This document shows, piece by piece, positions 45,577-55,600 of a stretch of DNA of 64,000 nt. Both the position numbers and the translations under genes were made by a program. The stretch's first letter is position 1; each line of letters opens with the position of its first letter. The notes below the pieces were generated by a model. It was not told the origin of the DNA, searched no databases, and was given only the letters and a program-made list of their open reading frames with translations. This stretch comes from Nitrospira tepida (GTDB taxonomy: Bacteria; Nitrospirota; Nitrospiria; Nitrospirales; Nitrospiraceae): the NCBI RefSeq assembly GCF_947241125.1, contig NZ_OX365700.1, positions 4,667,962-4,731,961 of the forward strand, given 5' to 3'.

Positions 45577-46295
45577 AGCTTCGGGAGCACCTTGCGCAGA
45601 TAGGACCCGGCCCGCCTCACGACCGGCTCCGGGATTTCATGCCCGCCGCGAAATGATGTCCACTCCACGGAGAGGCCGGCATCAATGAGGCTGTCGCGCA
45701 ACTCTTCGGCAAACCGATGGGCGAGGAGATCGTCGTGCGTCCCATGGCTCTGGAACACGGACAGGCCTCGGCGGGCCGGCATGAGCGGCTCCCACTCGTG
45801 CCGGCATAAAAGCGTCCCCGACAGCATGACCAGGCCGGCAAAGGGCCGGCGCGTGCGTAACACCACATCGCAGGCCAGCATCGCCCCCTGGGAAAACCCG
45901 CCGATCACGGTCCAGCCCGGATCGACGTCCAGCCTCCGCTCCGCCTCATCCAACAGCGCCAAGACCTGCTCGCGGGCCGGCGCGAGCCCCTTGGGAACTT
46001 CCATCCGAGGATCACGAAAGCGGCCGGCCGCCCGGTCCTGGGCAATCTTGTTCATATCGATGATCCACCAGGCGCGGGCGTCGCCAAACCCGAAATTCAA
46101 CGAGAGCGGTCCTTCAGGGAAAAGAAATCTGGTACCGGCCGGCGGATCTATCGCGCCGGCCAAGGACACCAGGTCGTCCCCGGGCGCGCCGAAGCCGTGG
46201 AGCAGGATGACGAGCGGCCCGTCTCCTCCGCCCTTGCCGTCGGTGCCACCGGTTAGGCGGATGGTCACCCCTGCCAGTCGTTCTTTGCGCAGCAT
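45573..46295 (-). CDS. Alpha/beta hydrolase B (phospholipase/carboxylesterase type)
   Basis: A 240-residue hydrolase of the phospholipase/carboxylesterase (COG0400) type. It has VILLHGFGAPGDDLVSLA (oxyanion), nucleophile elbow GGFSQGAMLA, and GTHDDLL and GGHEIPE for the Asp and His. Two adjacent hydrolases (this and 44824-45576) are translationally coupled, suggesting a shared ester or thioester pathway. Confidence 0.88.
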   Translation of the reverse strand: MLRKERLAGVTIRLTGGTDGKGGGDGPLVILLHGFGAPGDDLVSLAGAIDPPAGTRFLFPEGPLSLNFGFGDARAWWIIDMNKIAQDRAAGRFRDPRMEVPKGLAPAREQVLALLDEAERRLDVDPGWTVIGGFSQGAMLACDVVLRTRRPFAGLVMLSGTLLCRHEWEPLMPARRGLSVFQSHGTHDDLLAHRFAEELRDSLIDAGLSVEWTSFRGGHEIPEPVVRRAGSYLRKVLPKL

Positions 46296-46365
46296 GCGTC
46301 AGCCTAGCATCGAGTTGGCGACAAGGTCCATGGAAGCCCTCGCATTGACGCGGCCAGCGGTATGG

Positions 46366-47844
46366 CTAGGACGAGCAACTCACGACGAGGTGCTTGCCCC
46401 AGTGGGGCGGAGGGAGTGTATAGGACTCCATGCCTGGATGGTCGTCGAAGGGATGGTGGAGAATCGTCAGAAGGCGATCGATCTCGGCATACTCCTTCTG
46501 TTGCGCCTTCTCGATCGCCACCTGCGCCAGATAATTCCGCAGCACGTATTTCGGATTCACCCGTCGCATGCGTCGCCGCCGGTCCTCATCCCGGCTCTCC
46601 TCATCGCGCAACCGGGCCCGGTACCGCTCCGCCCAGCGGTCGAATCCCTCTCGATCCAGGAACTGGTCGCGGATCGAGTCATTGCGTCCGGTGTCGCTTA
46701 GCGAACATTCACACAGCGAATAGAACAACCTCGTGTAGTCGGTACGGCTTGCCGCCATCAAGCTCAACAGGTCGGAAACGAGCGCCGCGTCGTCGGCCCG
46801 CTCCTGTTCAAAGCCCAGTTTGCGTCGCATGCGCGTCAACCAGTGCCGGTCGAAGATGGAGGAGTAGCTGTCGAGCGATTGTTTCAGCGCCTCCTTCGGA
46901 GCAAGCGGCAGCAGTGCCTGCGCCAGGCAACTGAGATTCCAAAGGCCGATATAGGGCTGCTGGTCGAACGCATAACGGCCGTTGTGGTCCGAGTGGTTGC
47001 AGATGAACCCCGGCTCATAGTCGTCCATGAACCCGTAGGGGCCGTAATCGAGCGTGATCCCGAGAATCGACATGTTGTCGGTGTTCATGACGCCGTGCGC
47101 CCAACCGACCGCCTGCCATCGGGCGATCAACTCCGCGGTCCGGGAGACCACCTCCGCGAAGAACTCGGCATACTTCTCGGAGCGGGTCATTAAATGTGGA
47201 TAGAACTGCTCGATCACGTAGTCGGCCAAAATCCTGAGCTGGTCATACTGTTGGCGGTAGTAAAACACCTCGAACGTGCCGAACCGGACATGTGACGGGG
47301 CCATGCGCAGCAGCATCGCGCCGGTTTCGATCTGCTCGCGATAGACACGGTCGTCGCTGCCGACGATCGAGAGGGCCCGCGTGGTCGGAATGCCCAGCCC
47401 CTGCATCGCTTCGCAACAGAGGTACTCTCGGATGGTCGAGCGGAGCACAGCTCGCCCGTCGCCGTCGCGGGAAAACGGCGTCAACCCCGCCCCCTTGAGC
47501 TGCAAATCCCACCGCATGCCGGAGTCGCTCACCGCTTCGCCCAGCAGAATCGCCCGCCCGTCGCCGAGCTGCGGCACGTACACGCCGAACTGATGGCCGG
47601 CGTACAACGTCGCCAAGGGTTCCATACCCGGCACGAGCAGACTCCCACCGAAGACGCCGGCGAATTCCGGCCTGGCCGCTTGCTCGGGATCGAGATCGAT
47701 CAGCGCAGCTGCCGCAGGATTGAAGCTGACGAGCTGGGGCGGCGTCGAAAACGGGGTCGGGGTGAGCTTGGCGTAGAAGGCCTCCGGCAACCGCGCGTAG
47801 GTGTTGTCGAATCGCAGGTCTTCAAGCGCTCGGAGCGTTGTCAT
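46366..47844 (-). CDS. selO: SelO-family protein adenylyltransferase (YdiU)
   Basis: A 492-residue pseudokinase-fold AMPylator. Signatures: RFDNTYARLPEAFYAKL at the N-terminus, QFGVYVPQLGDGRAILLGE, WDLQLKGAGLTPFSRDGDGRAVLRS, and VGWAHGVMNTDNMSILGITLDYGPYGFMDDY. The C-terminus ends VVSCSS, where the penultimate triplet Cys-Ser-Ser is the family-conserved redox tail (Sec in vertebrate SelO, Cys here). It transfers AMP to Ser/Thr/Tyr of proteins and takes part in oxidative-stress signalling. Confidence 0.93.
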   Translation of the reverse strand: MTTLRALEDLRFDNTYARLPEAFYAKLTPTPFSTPPQLVSFNPAAAALIDLDPEQAARPEFAGVFGGSLLVPGMEPLATLYAGHQFGVYVPQLGDGRAILLGEAVSDSGMRWDLQLKGAGLTPFSRDGDGRAVLRSTIREYLCCEAMQGLGIPTTRALSIVGSDDRVYREQIETGAMLLRMAPSHVRFGTFEVFYYRQQYDQLRILADYVIEQFYPHLMTRSEKYAEFFAEVVSRTAELIARWQAVGWAHGVMNTDNMSILGITLDYGPYGFMDDYEPGFICNHSDHNGRYAFDQQPYIGLWNLSCLAQALLPLAPKEALKQSLDSYSSIFDRHWLTRMRRKLGFEQERADDAALVSDLLSLMAASRTDYTRLFYSLCECSLSDTGRNDSIRDQFLDREGFDRWAERYRARLRDEESRDEDRRRRMRRVNPKYVLRNYLAQVAIEKAQQKEYAEIDRLLTILHHPFDDHPGMESYTLPPPHWGKHLVVSCSS

Positions 47845-47918
47845 CTGAGTGATCCTTCGTTCCCGCTTTCCCGGTTGGCCAATATGCCCCGAAGGACGGT
47901 TGTTGCCACGTACCGATT

Positions 47919-48665
47919 TTACTGCGCGTCGTGGAAAATGATGCCGAGCGTGTACCGCCGGCCCGAGCGCACGCGGCTGACGCCATGCCGCAGGGTTACC
48001 CGGTAGAACCCGCGGGTCCCCTGCACGGGACGGGTATGCACGGCGAACAGCACGCCGTCCCCTTGGCGAAGCGGCACCACCTCCGGCCGGGACTGCCTGC
48101 GCGGGCGCTGCTCGGTGAGCACGAACTCCCCGCCCTCAAAGTCTCGTCCCGGCTCGGAGAGGAGAATCGTCGCCTGGAGCGGAAACACCTGCTCGCCGTA
48201 AAGGTCTTGATGCAGGCAGTTGTAATCGCCCGCTTCGTACCGAAGCAAGAGCGGCGTCGGTTTGGTTTGTCCGGCCCGATGGCAGCGATCAAGGAAGGCC
48301 ACGTGTCTTGCCGGATAGCGGATATCGAGGCCCAGGTCTCGGTTCCATCGGTTCGCGATCGGAACGAGTTGCGGGTACAACAGCGCCCGGAGGTCCGCGA
48401 CGATGGCCGGCAGCGGATACGCGAAATATTTGTATTCGCCCCGCCCGAAGCCATGCCGTTCCATCACGACCCGGCTGCGGAACAGTTCCTCACGGAAGTA
48501 GAGCGCGATCAATGTCTCACATTCATCCGGTGAAAGGAGGCCGGCCAGGACCGCGCTTCCTTGCGCGTCGAGCTCACGCGCCAGATGTGCCCATTCGATC
48601 GTTCCGACCCGGTCCGCGATGCTGGGAGGTGACCCGGTTGATGCTGGGGCAGTAAGGGTGACCAT
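47919..48665 (-). CDS. 2OG-Fe(II) oxygenase
   Basis: A 248-residue dioxygenase. The iron facial triad is HQD in NCLHQDLYGE (about residues 163-168) and the distal His in VTLRHGVSRVRSGRRYTLGIIFHDA, where Arg binds 2-oxoglutarate. Homologues of this COG3826-like group include prolyl hydroxylase-like proteins. The ATG at 48665 has AAGGGG upstream; the longer frame that reaches 48833 is rejected. Substrate unknown. Confidence 0.85.
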   Translation of the reverse strand: MVTLTAPASTGSPPSIADRVGTIEWAHLARELDAQGSAVLAGLLSPDECETLIALYFREELFRSRVVMERHGFGRGEYKYFAYPLPAIVADLRALLYPQLVPIANRWNRDLGLDIRYPARHVAFLDRCHRAGQTKPTPLLLRYEAGDYNCLHQDLYGEQVFPLQATILLSEPGRDFEGGEFVLTEQRPRRQSRPEVVPLRQGDGVLFAVHTRPVQGTRGFYRVTLRHGVSRVRSGRRYTLGIIFHDAQ

Positions 48666-48774
48666 GAACCCCTTGTACCATGCCGCCCCTCCCTCCAACC
48701 AGGTACGGGGCGGGTGCTTGGCCTCTGTCAGACCGCCATCTTGTCCAGGAAACGAAGGTCTCGCGCTTGGCGGG

Positions 48775-49158
48775 CTATTGGAAGGCCGTTTCGATATCGC
48801 GGTCCAGCGTGAAGACCAGGACCCGTTCGCCAACGTAGGTGTCGATGTCCGTAAAGAGGGCGATCACCTTCGCACCGGTGATCTCGCCCACTTGCTCGCA
48901 CAGCCGATCCCGTCCTTGGGCGATAAGATTCTGTCTGAGCCGTTTCACCATGTCGATCCCCTCGACGGTTTTCGCGAGCTGGCGTTCCGCCGGCGTCAGC
49001 ACCCCCTTCAACCGGACCAGGAGAATGTCTCGGACGATGAATGCCCGGACATCGTCCGGTCCCCGTCCCATGAATTCCTGCTCGAATTTAATGATGGCAT
49101 TCCTGACGGCCGCCTCTACCTCGCCTTTGGTCACTCTTCCCTTCTGATGACTCGGCAT
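48775..49158 (-). CDS. DUF2294 domain protein
   Basis: A 127-residue protein. KGEVEAAVRNAIIKFEQEFMGRGPDDVRAFIVRDILLVRLKGVLTPAERQLAKT and VGERVLVFTLDRDIE match the DUF2294 family, a small domain found in bacteria, sometimes near sodium-transport or carbon-handling genes. Function unknown. AAAGGA before the ATG supports 49158. The gene lies divergently upstream of the DAB operon. Confidence 0.8.
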   Translation of the reverse strand: MPSHQKGRVTKGEVEAAVRNAIIKFEQEFMGRGPDDVRAFIVRDILLVRLKGVLTPAERQLAKTVEGIDMVKRLRQNLIAQGRDRLCEQVGEITGAKVIALFTDIDTYVGERVLVFTLDRDIETAFQ

Positions 49159-49600
49159 GACCGATCCTTTCCGGCTGGATTGGCGCATTATGCAGAGGCG
49201 TCCCGGAGAGCACAACGGTGCCTGCTGTCGATCGGCGGCTCGACCTGACTGTTGAGCCGGCTCCCTTGACCCTGAAAGAGGCGGAAGAATATAACGGTGC
49301 CTGTTTGTGACCGCGCGAGTCGGCGGTGCCATCCGTTTCTTGCCCTATGATCAGGGCGCGAGACAGAGGGAGCCGTGCGACGGGGCCGATCGCCTGAGAT
49401 TGTAGGGCAGCCGGTTCTCCTGCCGTTAGTTAGGAGAGGCCGGTCGCAGTACAAGCCAGCCCGCTCCTTTTCCTTTCGCGGAAGGGAGGCTGGCTTGTTG
49501 TGTTTATGGGGCAATCGCCCTGCGATGAGAGTACCCTCAAGCCTATGGACCTCCGCCGCCCCATGACCGTCCTCTGCCGCAACAGGGGCTGGAACCGCCG
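49159..49600 (+). promoter_or_regulatory. Structured leader region before the DAB operon
   Basis: About 440 bases between the DUF2294 start and the dabB-like ATG. It contains a hairpin at 49411-49443 (arms CCGGTTCTCCT and AGGAGAGGCCGG), a second, stronger one at 49451-49498 (listed separately) followed by TTGTGTTTAT, and a short GGGC-GCCC hairpin at 49509-49520. No ORF with a ribosome site is seen. The order hairpin, terminator-like hairpin, T-rich tract and gene is compatible with an attenuator, but could also be tandem terminators. Confidence 0.45.
49451..49498 (+). terminator. Strong hairpin, possible attenuator terminator
   Basis: Perfect 11-base arms ACAAGCCAGCC (49451-49461) and GGCTGGCTTGT (49488-49498), with an inner pairing between CCTTT and AAGGG parts, followed by TTGTGTTTAT. 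It lies about 100 bases before the dabB-like gene. Confidence 0.6.
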
Positions 49601-51301
49601 ATGGTCTGGTTGATTGCCGTCCCGCTGCTGCCCCTGCTGACGGTCCTGCTGATCGCCGCCGGCGACCGCGCGCAGGAGGAACAGCACGTCAGGCTCGGGG
49701 CCCTGCCGATCGTGGCGGCCTTCCTGGGATCGATCGCGACCCTGGGACTGGTCTCCGCCGATGGACCGCTCACCATTAGATTGTATGACCCGACGGCGCT
49801 CGCGGGGTTCACGCTGCCGCTGGGCTTCCACATCGACCGGCTCAGTGCCGTGATGATGGCGCTGATCAGCCTGGTCTCGACGATCATCTATCTCTACTCC
49901 AGCCGCTACATGTATCAGGATCGCCACTATCGCCGATACATGGGCTTGATCGCCTTCACGACCTTCGTGCTGCTCTGCATGGTGTCCAGCGCCAATCTCC
50001 TCATGCTGTTCGTCTTCTGGCAGATCCTCTCGTGGCTGCTCTTCCTCTTGGCGCACAACCATGCGCATGCGGCCACCCTGGAGGGCGCCTGCAAGACCTT
50101 CTGGTTCCTCCGCGTCGGCGATGTGGCGTTCCTGGCGGGGATCGCGCTGGCCTCTTCCCTGTACGGCACCATCGAGTTCCAGGAGCTGTTCGCCCGCGCG
50201 GCTGCCGCCCCCGTCGCTCTTGCGTTCCTGCCTGGACTGGACATCGACGGCGCCACCGCCGTGGCTTTGCTCATCTTCTTCGGAGGGATGAGCAAGTCGG
50301 CGCAGTTCCCGATCCATGTCTGGCTGCCCAGCTCGCTCTACGCGCCGACCCCGGTCCACGCGCTCCTCCATGCCGGGATCATCAATGCGGGCGGCTTCCT
50401 GATGAACCGGCTCGCGCCGCTGTACGGGCTGAGCCCGACGGCGCTGCACGTGGCCTTTGTCATCGGCACGCTCACGGCCATCCTAGGCGCCACCATGATG
50501 CTGACGCAGAACGACATCAAGAAGACGCTGGGATTCTCCACGATCGGACAGATGGGCTACATGATCATGGAATGCGGCCTCGGCGCGTTTTCCTTGGCCG
50601 TGTTCCATCTGATCGCCCACGGGATTTTCAAGGCGACGGTGTTTCTCAACTGCGGCAACGTGATTCATAAGGCCCGGCAAGAGCCGTCGTTCCCCCACCC
50701 CGCTCGGGAGGAAGAAGACCGGCCGTTCTCGCCCCTGACCTGGTCCACAGGATTCTTCACCACGCTGTTCCTTCCCCTGGTGATCCTCCTGGGCACGCAC
50801 GGCATCTTGCGCATTCCGCTCCTTGAATCCCAGGGCACCGTCATCTTCCTGTTCTTCATCTGGGTGACCTCGTCGCAGGCCATCCTCTCGCTGACCCGCA
50901 TTCATGAGGTTGCGTCTTGGAAGGTGTCGCTGGCCATGCTGATGACCTTGGTGCTGGTTCTCTTCACCTATTTGTTTGCGGCGGAACGCTTCACCCATTT
51001 CCTGTATCCGAATCCGGATGAGGTCGCGGGTTACTTCAAGGCAGCGGCGCTTCCCGGCCGGCTCTTCGACCTCATGGTGGTGGGCATGACGTCGTTGACC
51101 ATTCTCGGCTGGGTCTACCTCTACGCGCGCGCGCATGGCCGGACCATCCGGATGCCGATGTGGGTCGAGAGCCTGTTTGCCACGCTGTATGTGCTGTTCA
51201 TGAATCGCCTGTATGTGGATGTGATCTACGCCAAACTCGGGCAGGCCCTCCTGCACGTCGCGTCCCGCTTTGAACGGCTCGCGGCGGGGCGGCGGGGCTA
51301 G
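49601..51301 (+). CDS. dabB: DabB-like proton-conducting membrane subunit (NuoL/NdhF family)
   Basis: A 566-residue antiporter-like membrane protein with about 14-16 helices. NuoL/Mrp signatures are clear: MSKSAQFPIHVWLPSSLYAPTPVHALLHAGIINAGGFLMNRL, LTQNDIKKTLGFSTIGQMGYMIMECGLG and YRRYMGLIAFTTFVLLCM. Next to a DUF2309 gene it corresponds to DabB, the proton-motive membrane partner of the DAB inorganic carbon system, in which it drives CO2 capture. The Shine-Dalgarno before the ATG is weak (AGGGGCTGG). It is the first gene of the operon. Confidence 0.88.
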   Translation: MVWLIAVPLLPLLTVLLIAAGDRAQEEQHVRLGALPIVAAFLGSIATLGLVSADGPLTIRLYDPTALAGFTLPLGFHIDRLSAVMMALISLVSTIIYLYSSRYMYQDRHYRRYMGLIAFTTFVLLCMVSSANLLMLFVFWQILSWLLFLLAHNHAHAATLEGACKTFWFLRVGDVAFLAGIALASSLYGTIEFQELFARAAAAPVALAFLPGLDIDGATAVALLIFFGGMSKSAQFPIHVWLPSSLYAPTPVHALLHAGIINAGGFLMNRLAPLYGLSPTALHVAFVIGTLTAILGATMMLTQNDIKKTLGFSTIGQMGYMIMECGLGAFSLAVFHLIAHGIFKATVFLNCGNVIHKARQEPSFPHPAREEEDRPFSPLTWSTGFFTTLFLPLVILLGTHGILRIPLLESQGTVIFLFFIWVTSSQAILSLTRIHEVASWKVSLAMLMTLVLVLFTYLFAAERFTHFLYPNPDEVAGYFKAAALPGRLFDLMVVGMTSLTILGWVYLYARAHGRTIRMPMWVESLFATLYVLFMNRLYVDVIYAKLGQALLHVASRFERLAAGRRG

Positions 51302-51318
51302 GATCTCGTGAGGATCGG

Positions 51319-52623
51319 ATGGAAACTTGGATGACACCCTGGTTGTTGCTCGCCGTTCCCTTTGCCGGGGCGTTGTTGAGCCTGTTGGCTTGGTCGAGGC
51401 CCAGGGAGTTCAAAACCGGTCTCCTCCTGACCACCGCCGCGAGTTTCCTGAGCGTCATCGGGACGGCTCTGGCGATCGGTAGGCTGCCGTCGGGCATGGC
51501 GCTCCTTTGCCTGTTGCCGGTGGCGGCGTTCGCCTCGCTGCTGGGCCAGCCGCTGCATCGGGACAACCGCCAGGCCTGGCTGACGACGGTCCTGTTGTTG
51601 GGGATCGGATTGGCCGCCGTGAGCGCTTCCAATTCGTCAAGATCGTTGTGGCTGAGCTTGCTTCTTATTTTTCTGCTGAGTCTGCTGGCTCGATCTCGAC
51701 ATGGTTCTGCTCCCTCTCCCACCTGGGGCCTGGCGACCTATGGAGCCGGCGCCGGGGCCGCGCTGGTGAGTGCTTTCGCCCCGGCGCCGCTCTCGGCCTG
51801 GGCCGGCTTGCTCGTCTCGCTGATCCTCATCCCGTTGTTTCCGCTCCAGGCCGGCCATGTCGCCTGCCTGACCAGACTGCCCGGAAGCCTGCCGGCCCTT
51901 CTCATGCTCGTGCTGCCGGGGGCCGGAGTGACCCACTTGCTCACGGTGCTCCCCGCTATCCCGGAACCGGTCCGCGACGCCATTGGGGGTTGGGCGCTCG
52001 TAAGCATGGTCTACGGGTCGGTCCGGGCGCTCGCGCAGCCTCGGCCGCTATCCCTCCTCGCCCATGCCAGCCTGGCCTTCTTCTCGGTCTTCTGGTGGTA
52101 TGTGGCGATCAGCGGAATCCTCTCGTCCCAAGCTGCCCTGTTCCTCTCAGCCGTCGGGTTGACCACTGGCGGGCTCTACCTCGGCTGGTATGCGGTTCGG
52201 GTCCGACACGGCGATCTCGATCTCCGGGCGATCGGTGGATTGGTTCAACCCATGCCGCGATTCGCCGGCCTGTTTTCCCTGCTGGCCCTGGCCGCCTTGG
52301 GGTTCCCGCCCTTCGGCGTCTTCTCGGGCTTCATAGGCATGGTGCTCCATCCCGATGTGAAGCTCCCTGGTTCGTTCGCCCTGGTGGCCCTCGCCTGGCT
52401 GGCCGCTTCCTGGTACTTCCTCGATCTCATGCAGCGCCTGCTCTTCGGCAAGCCCCGGACCGATCTCCGCTATAAGGATGTCCGCGAGACGGAATCGGCC
52501 GCGCTGGCCTTGCTGCTCGTCCTCTTGGCGGTCCTCGGCGTGATGCCGTCCAAGTGGTTCGATGCCGGCACGACGGCCGTACCGGTGCCGCCTTCGCTGG
52601 AGTCATCGGCATGGAACCGCTGA
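51319..52623 (+). CDS. Extra antiporter-like membrane subunit (degenerate NuoM/L paralogue)
   Basis: A 434-residue polytopic protein with about 11-13 helices, from WLLLAVPFAGALLSLLAW to the C-terminus. It aligns by eye with proton-translocating NuoL/M proteins, for instance SLLAHASLAFFSVFWWYVAISG where an SxAY-type helix would be and LAALGFPPFGVFSGFIGMV near the end. The key KSAQFPxHxWLP and HALLHA elements are absent or altered (LPLQAGHVACLTRLPG). It lies 18 bases after dabB and overlaps dabA by 13 bases, so it is part of the complex but probably not a canonical proton pump. Confidence 0.8.
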   Translation: METWMTPWLLLAVPFAGALLSLLAWSRPREFKTGLLLTTAASFLSVIGTALAIGRLPSGMALLCLLPVAAFASLLGQPLHRDNRQAWLTTVLLLGIGLAAVSASNSSRSLWLSLLLIFLLSLLARSRHGSAPSPTWGLATYGAGAGAALVSAFAPAPLSAWAGLLVSLILIPLFPLQAGHVACLTRLPGSLPALLMLVLPGAGVTHLLTVLPAIPEPVRDAIGGWALVSMVYGSVRALAQPRPLSLLAHASLAFFSVFWWYVAISGILSSQAALFLSAVGLTTGGLYLGWYAVRVRHGDLDLRAIGGLVQPMPRFAGLFSLLALAALGFPPFGVFSGFIGMVLHPDVKLPGSFALVALAWLAASWYFLDLMQRLLFGKPRTDLRYKDVRETESAALALLLVLLAVLGVMPSKWFDAGTTAVPVPPSLESSAWNR

Positions 52624-55600
52624 AAAAGTCCCCGGACCTCGACGTCCGCCGGATGGAATTGCGCGGGACCATCCGGCTCGCAAGCGAGGTCATCGGGCAA
52701 TATTGGCCGATGCGGACATTCGTCCACCACAACCCGCTGCACAGTCTCGAATATCTGCCGTTCGACGAAACGGTCCAACGAGGCCGGCAGTATCTGGGAG
52801 GCGCGGGCTACCTCTCCGGGGAGCAATATCGCGACTATCTCCGTTCAGGCCGAATCCAGCTCCACCACCTTGATGAGGCGCTCACGCCCCTGGCCCTTCG
52901 CCAATCCATCACGCTCGGGCCTTGCCGCATCTCCCACCACGAAGTGTTGCGCGCCTGTCTCACCCACGGACTGTCGGCGCCGATCGACGAGCCGCTCGAT
53001 GCCCTGCTCGACCAGGGGCCTGGCGAAGAACAAGTCGAGACCGTCGCCGAACATCTCTCCCTCTGGACCGCCCCGACCTTCCAGGATCGCCTGACAGCCA
53101 CCCTCCAGAAGGACCGGGCGGTGCTGGGCCGCTATCTGACCCTGTCGGGCTGGTGCGATCAGACCCTCGGCACGCAGATCGGGGCGCAGATCAACGCAGA
53201 ACTGATCAAGTGGTGCGAGGCCTTCCTCGACGAAGGCCACGCCACCTGGCCGATGCCGGGACGGGAGGCGGGCTTTTACGCCGCGTGGAAGGCGTTGGCG
53301 GCCAGGGAATGGTCCCCCTGCGGCATCGCGGACAGCCGGAGAAAGATCGCGGCGCTGCCCGATCATCCGGAAGACGCGGTGCTCGGCAGTTTGGAAGCCC
53401 TGGGGATTCCCGAATCCCTGAGATTGGACTACCTCTCTCTCCAGCTCGCCGCCCTCCCGGGTTGGGCCGGCTTCATCAAATGGCGCGCGGAAACCACCGG
53501 CTATGCCTGGCAGGAAGCCTACGAGGCCGGGTTGGTCAAGTTCCTCGCCGTCCGCCTCTGGTACGTGCGGGAGCTGGTCCAACAGACCTGCCGGGACCGC
53601 CTCGGTATCGACGGTCATTTTCAGTCGGTGTCCGACTACATGCGGCAACGGCCCTATGAGTATTTTCTTCGCAAAGAACGGGTTGCGGGCCGGCTCCCTC
53701 CGCTGTATGCGGAACAGGCCCATCGGCTGGTCGAGGCCGGCGGAACTGAGCAGGCGTGGTACCAATTGGCCGACCGTTACCAGACCGAGGTTGGGCCTCT
53801 GCACCACCGGGCGGCGCGGCGGTCGATGGCCAGACGGTTGATCACGCTCACCCAGGCGCTGGAGATCGTCCCGAGCGCTCTGCTGGAGACGGCTCCGGCG
53901 GATCTTCGGCAGCTCGTGGACTGGATGGAGACCTTTCCGGAATCCCTCCATGGATCAATCTGGCTTCGAGCGTTCGAGGCCTCCTACCAGGACCAGTTGC
54001 TCGGCATGGTGGTGCGCGCGGCGGCCAAACCGGATCGGACCGCCCGAGAGGCCGGCCCGCCCGTGCGGCCCCACTCCCAATCCGTCTATTGCCTCGATGT
54101 GCGGTCGGAGCCGTTCCGCCGTCATTTGGAGTCGACCGGCGCAAATGAGACCTACGGCTTCGCCGGGTTCTTCGCGGTGTTCATCAAATATCGCGCCTGG
54201 GACAAGGAGCATGAGACCGAACAGTTTCCCGTCATCATGCGCGCGAAGAACGAGGTGCGGGAGATCCCCCGCAGCTATCTCGACCATTTCGTCGCCAAGC
54301 ACGAGTCACGGGTCAAGCTGGTCCATGCAGGCCATACGCTCCTGCACGACCTCAAGGAAAACGTCGTGACCCCCTACGTCATGGTCGAGTCGCTCGGCTG
54401 GTTCTACAGTGTTCCGCTCATCATGAAGACGGTGCTCCCCGCCTGGTCCCGTCGCGTGACCGGATGGCTGCGGCGCCTCTTCGTCCCGCCGATCGCGACC
54501 AGCGTGACCGTGGACAAATTGCCTCCGTCCGAAACCGAGGAGATGATCGCCGCCGAGCAGCGGGCGCTCATCTGGAAGGCGTTGCGCGACCGGTTCGGCC
54601 TTCACGGGTCGCGGGTGGAGCAGGAGTTCGTCGAAGCCTTGCGCAGGCGAGCCCTGGACCAGGACGCGCCAGTCGAGCCCTTCCTGAGCGAGGCCGCGCG
54701 AGCCGTGAACCTCTCCACGGAGCAGTTGGCCGGCTTTATCGAGGACCTTCGCCGGGTCTATCGCATCAACCCCCGGGCCGCCTCCCGGCAAAAGGAGCGC
54801 ATCACCCGCGCCGGCTTCACGCTCGAGGAGCAGGTGGTCACCGTGGAAACGGCGCTCCGGATGATGGGGCTGACCGGAAACTTCGCCCGCCTCGTCGTCT
54901 TCTGCGCGCACGGCAGCACGTCCGACAACAACCCCTTCGAGTCCGCGTTGGACTGTGGGGCCTGCGGCGGCAACCAAGGGAACCCCAATGCCCGCGTCTT
55001 AGCCGCGATGGCGAACAAACCGCCGGTCCGTGAACGCCTGGCCAAACGCGGGATCGACATTCCGTCCGATACCCATTTTCTGGCCGGTCAGATGGATACG
55101 ACCACGGATGAGGTCACGCTGTTCGACCTCGAAGACGTGCCGCCGACCCATCGCAAGGACATCGCGCGGCTGGTCGCCGATTTCCGCGAAGCGGCGCGTT
55201 TGACCAGCCAGGAACGGTGCGCCCGGTTCCCGGATGGGAACCGCTTGCTCCCGGCTGAGCAGGCGGCGGCTCACGTGCGCGAGCGTAGCGCCGATTGGAG
55301 CCAGGTTCGCCCGGAATGGGGCCTCTCGGGGAACACGGCCTTCATCATCGGCCGGCGCGCACTGACCAAAGGGCTCAATCTTGGCGGCCGCGTGTTCCTC
55401 CATTCCTACGACTATCGGGAAGATCCGACGGACCGCCTGCTGGAAGTGCTGTTGACGGGGCCGCAGTTGGTGGCCCAGTGGATCAACATGGAACATTATT
55501 TCTCGACCGTGGACAACGAGGTGTATGGCGCGGGGAGCAAAATCTATCATAATGTGGTCGGCCGGCTTGGAATCATGTCCGGCCCCTGGTCCGACCTTCG

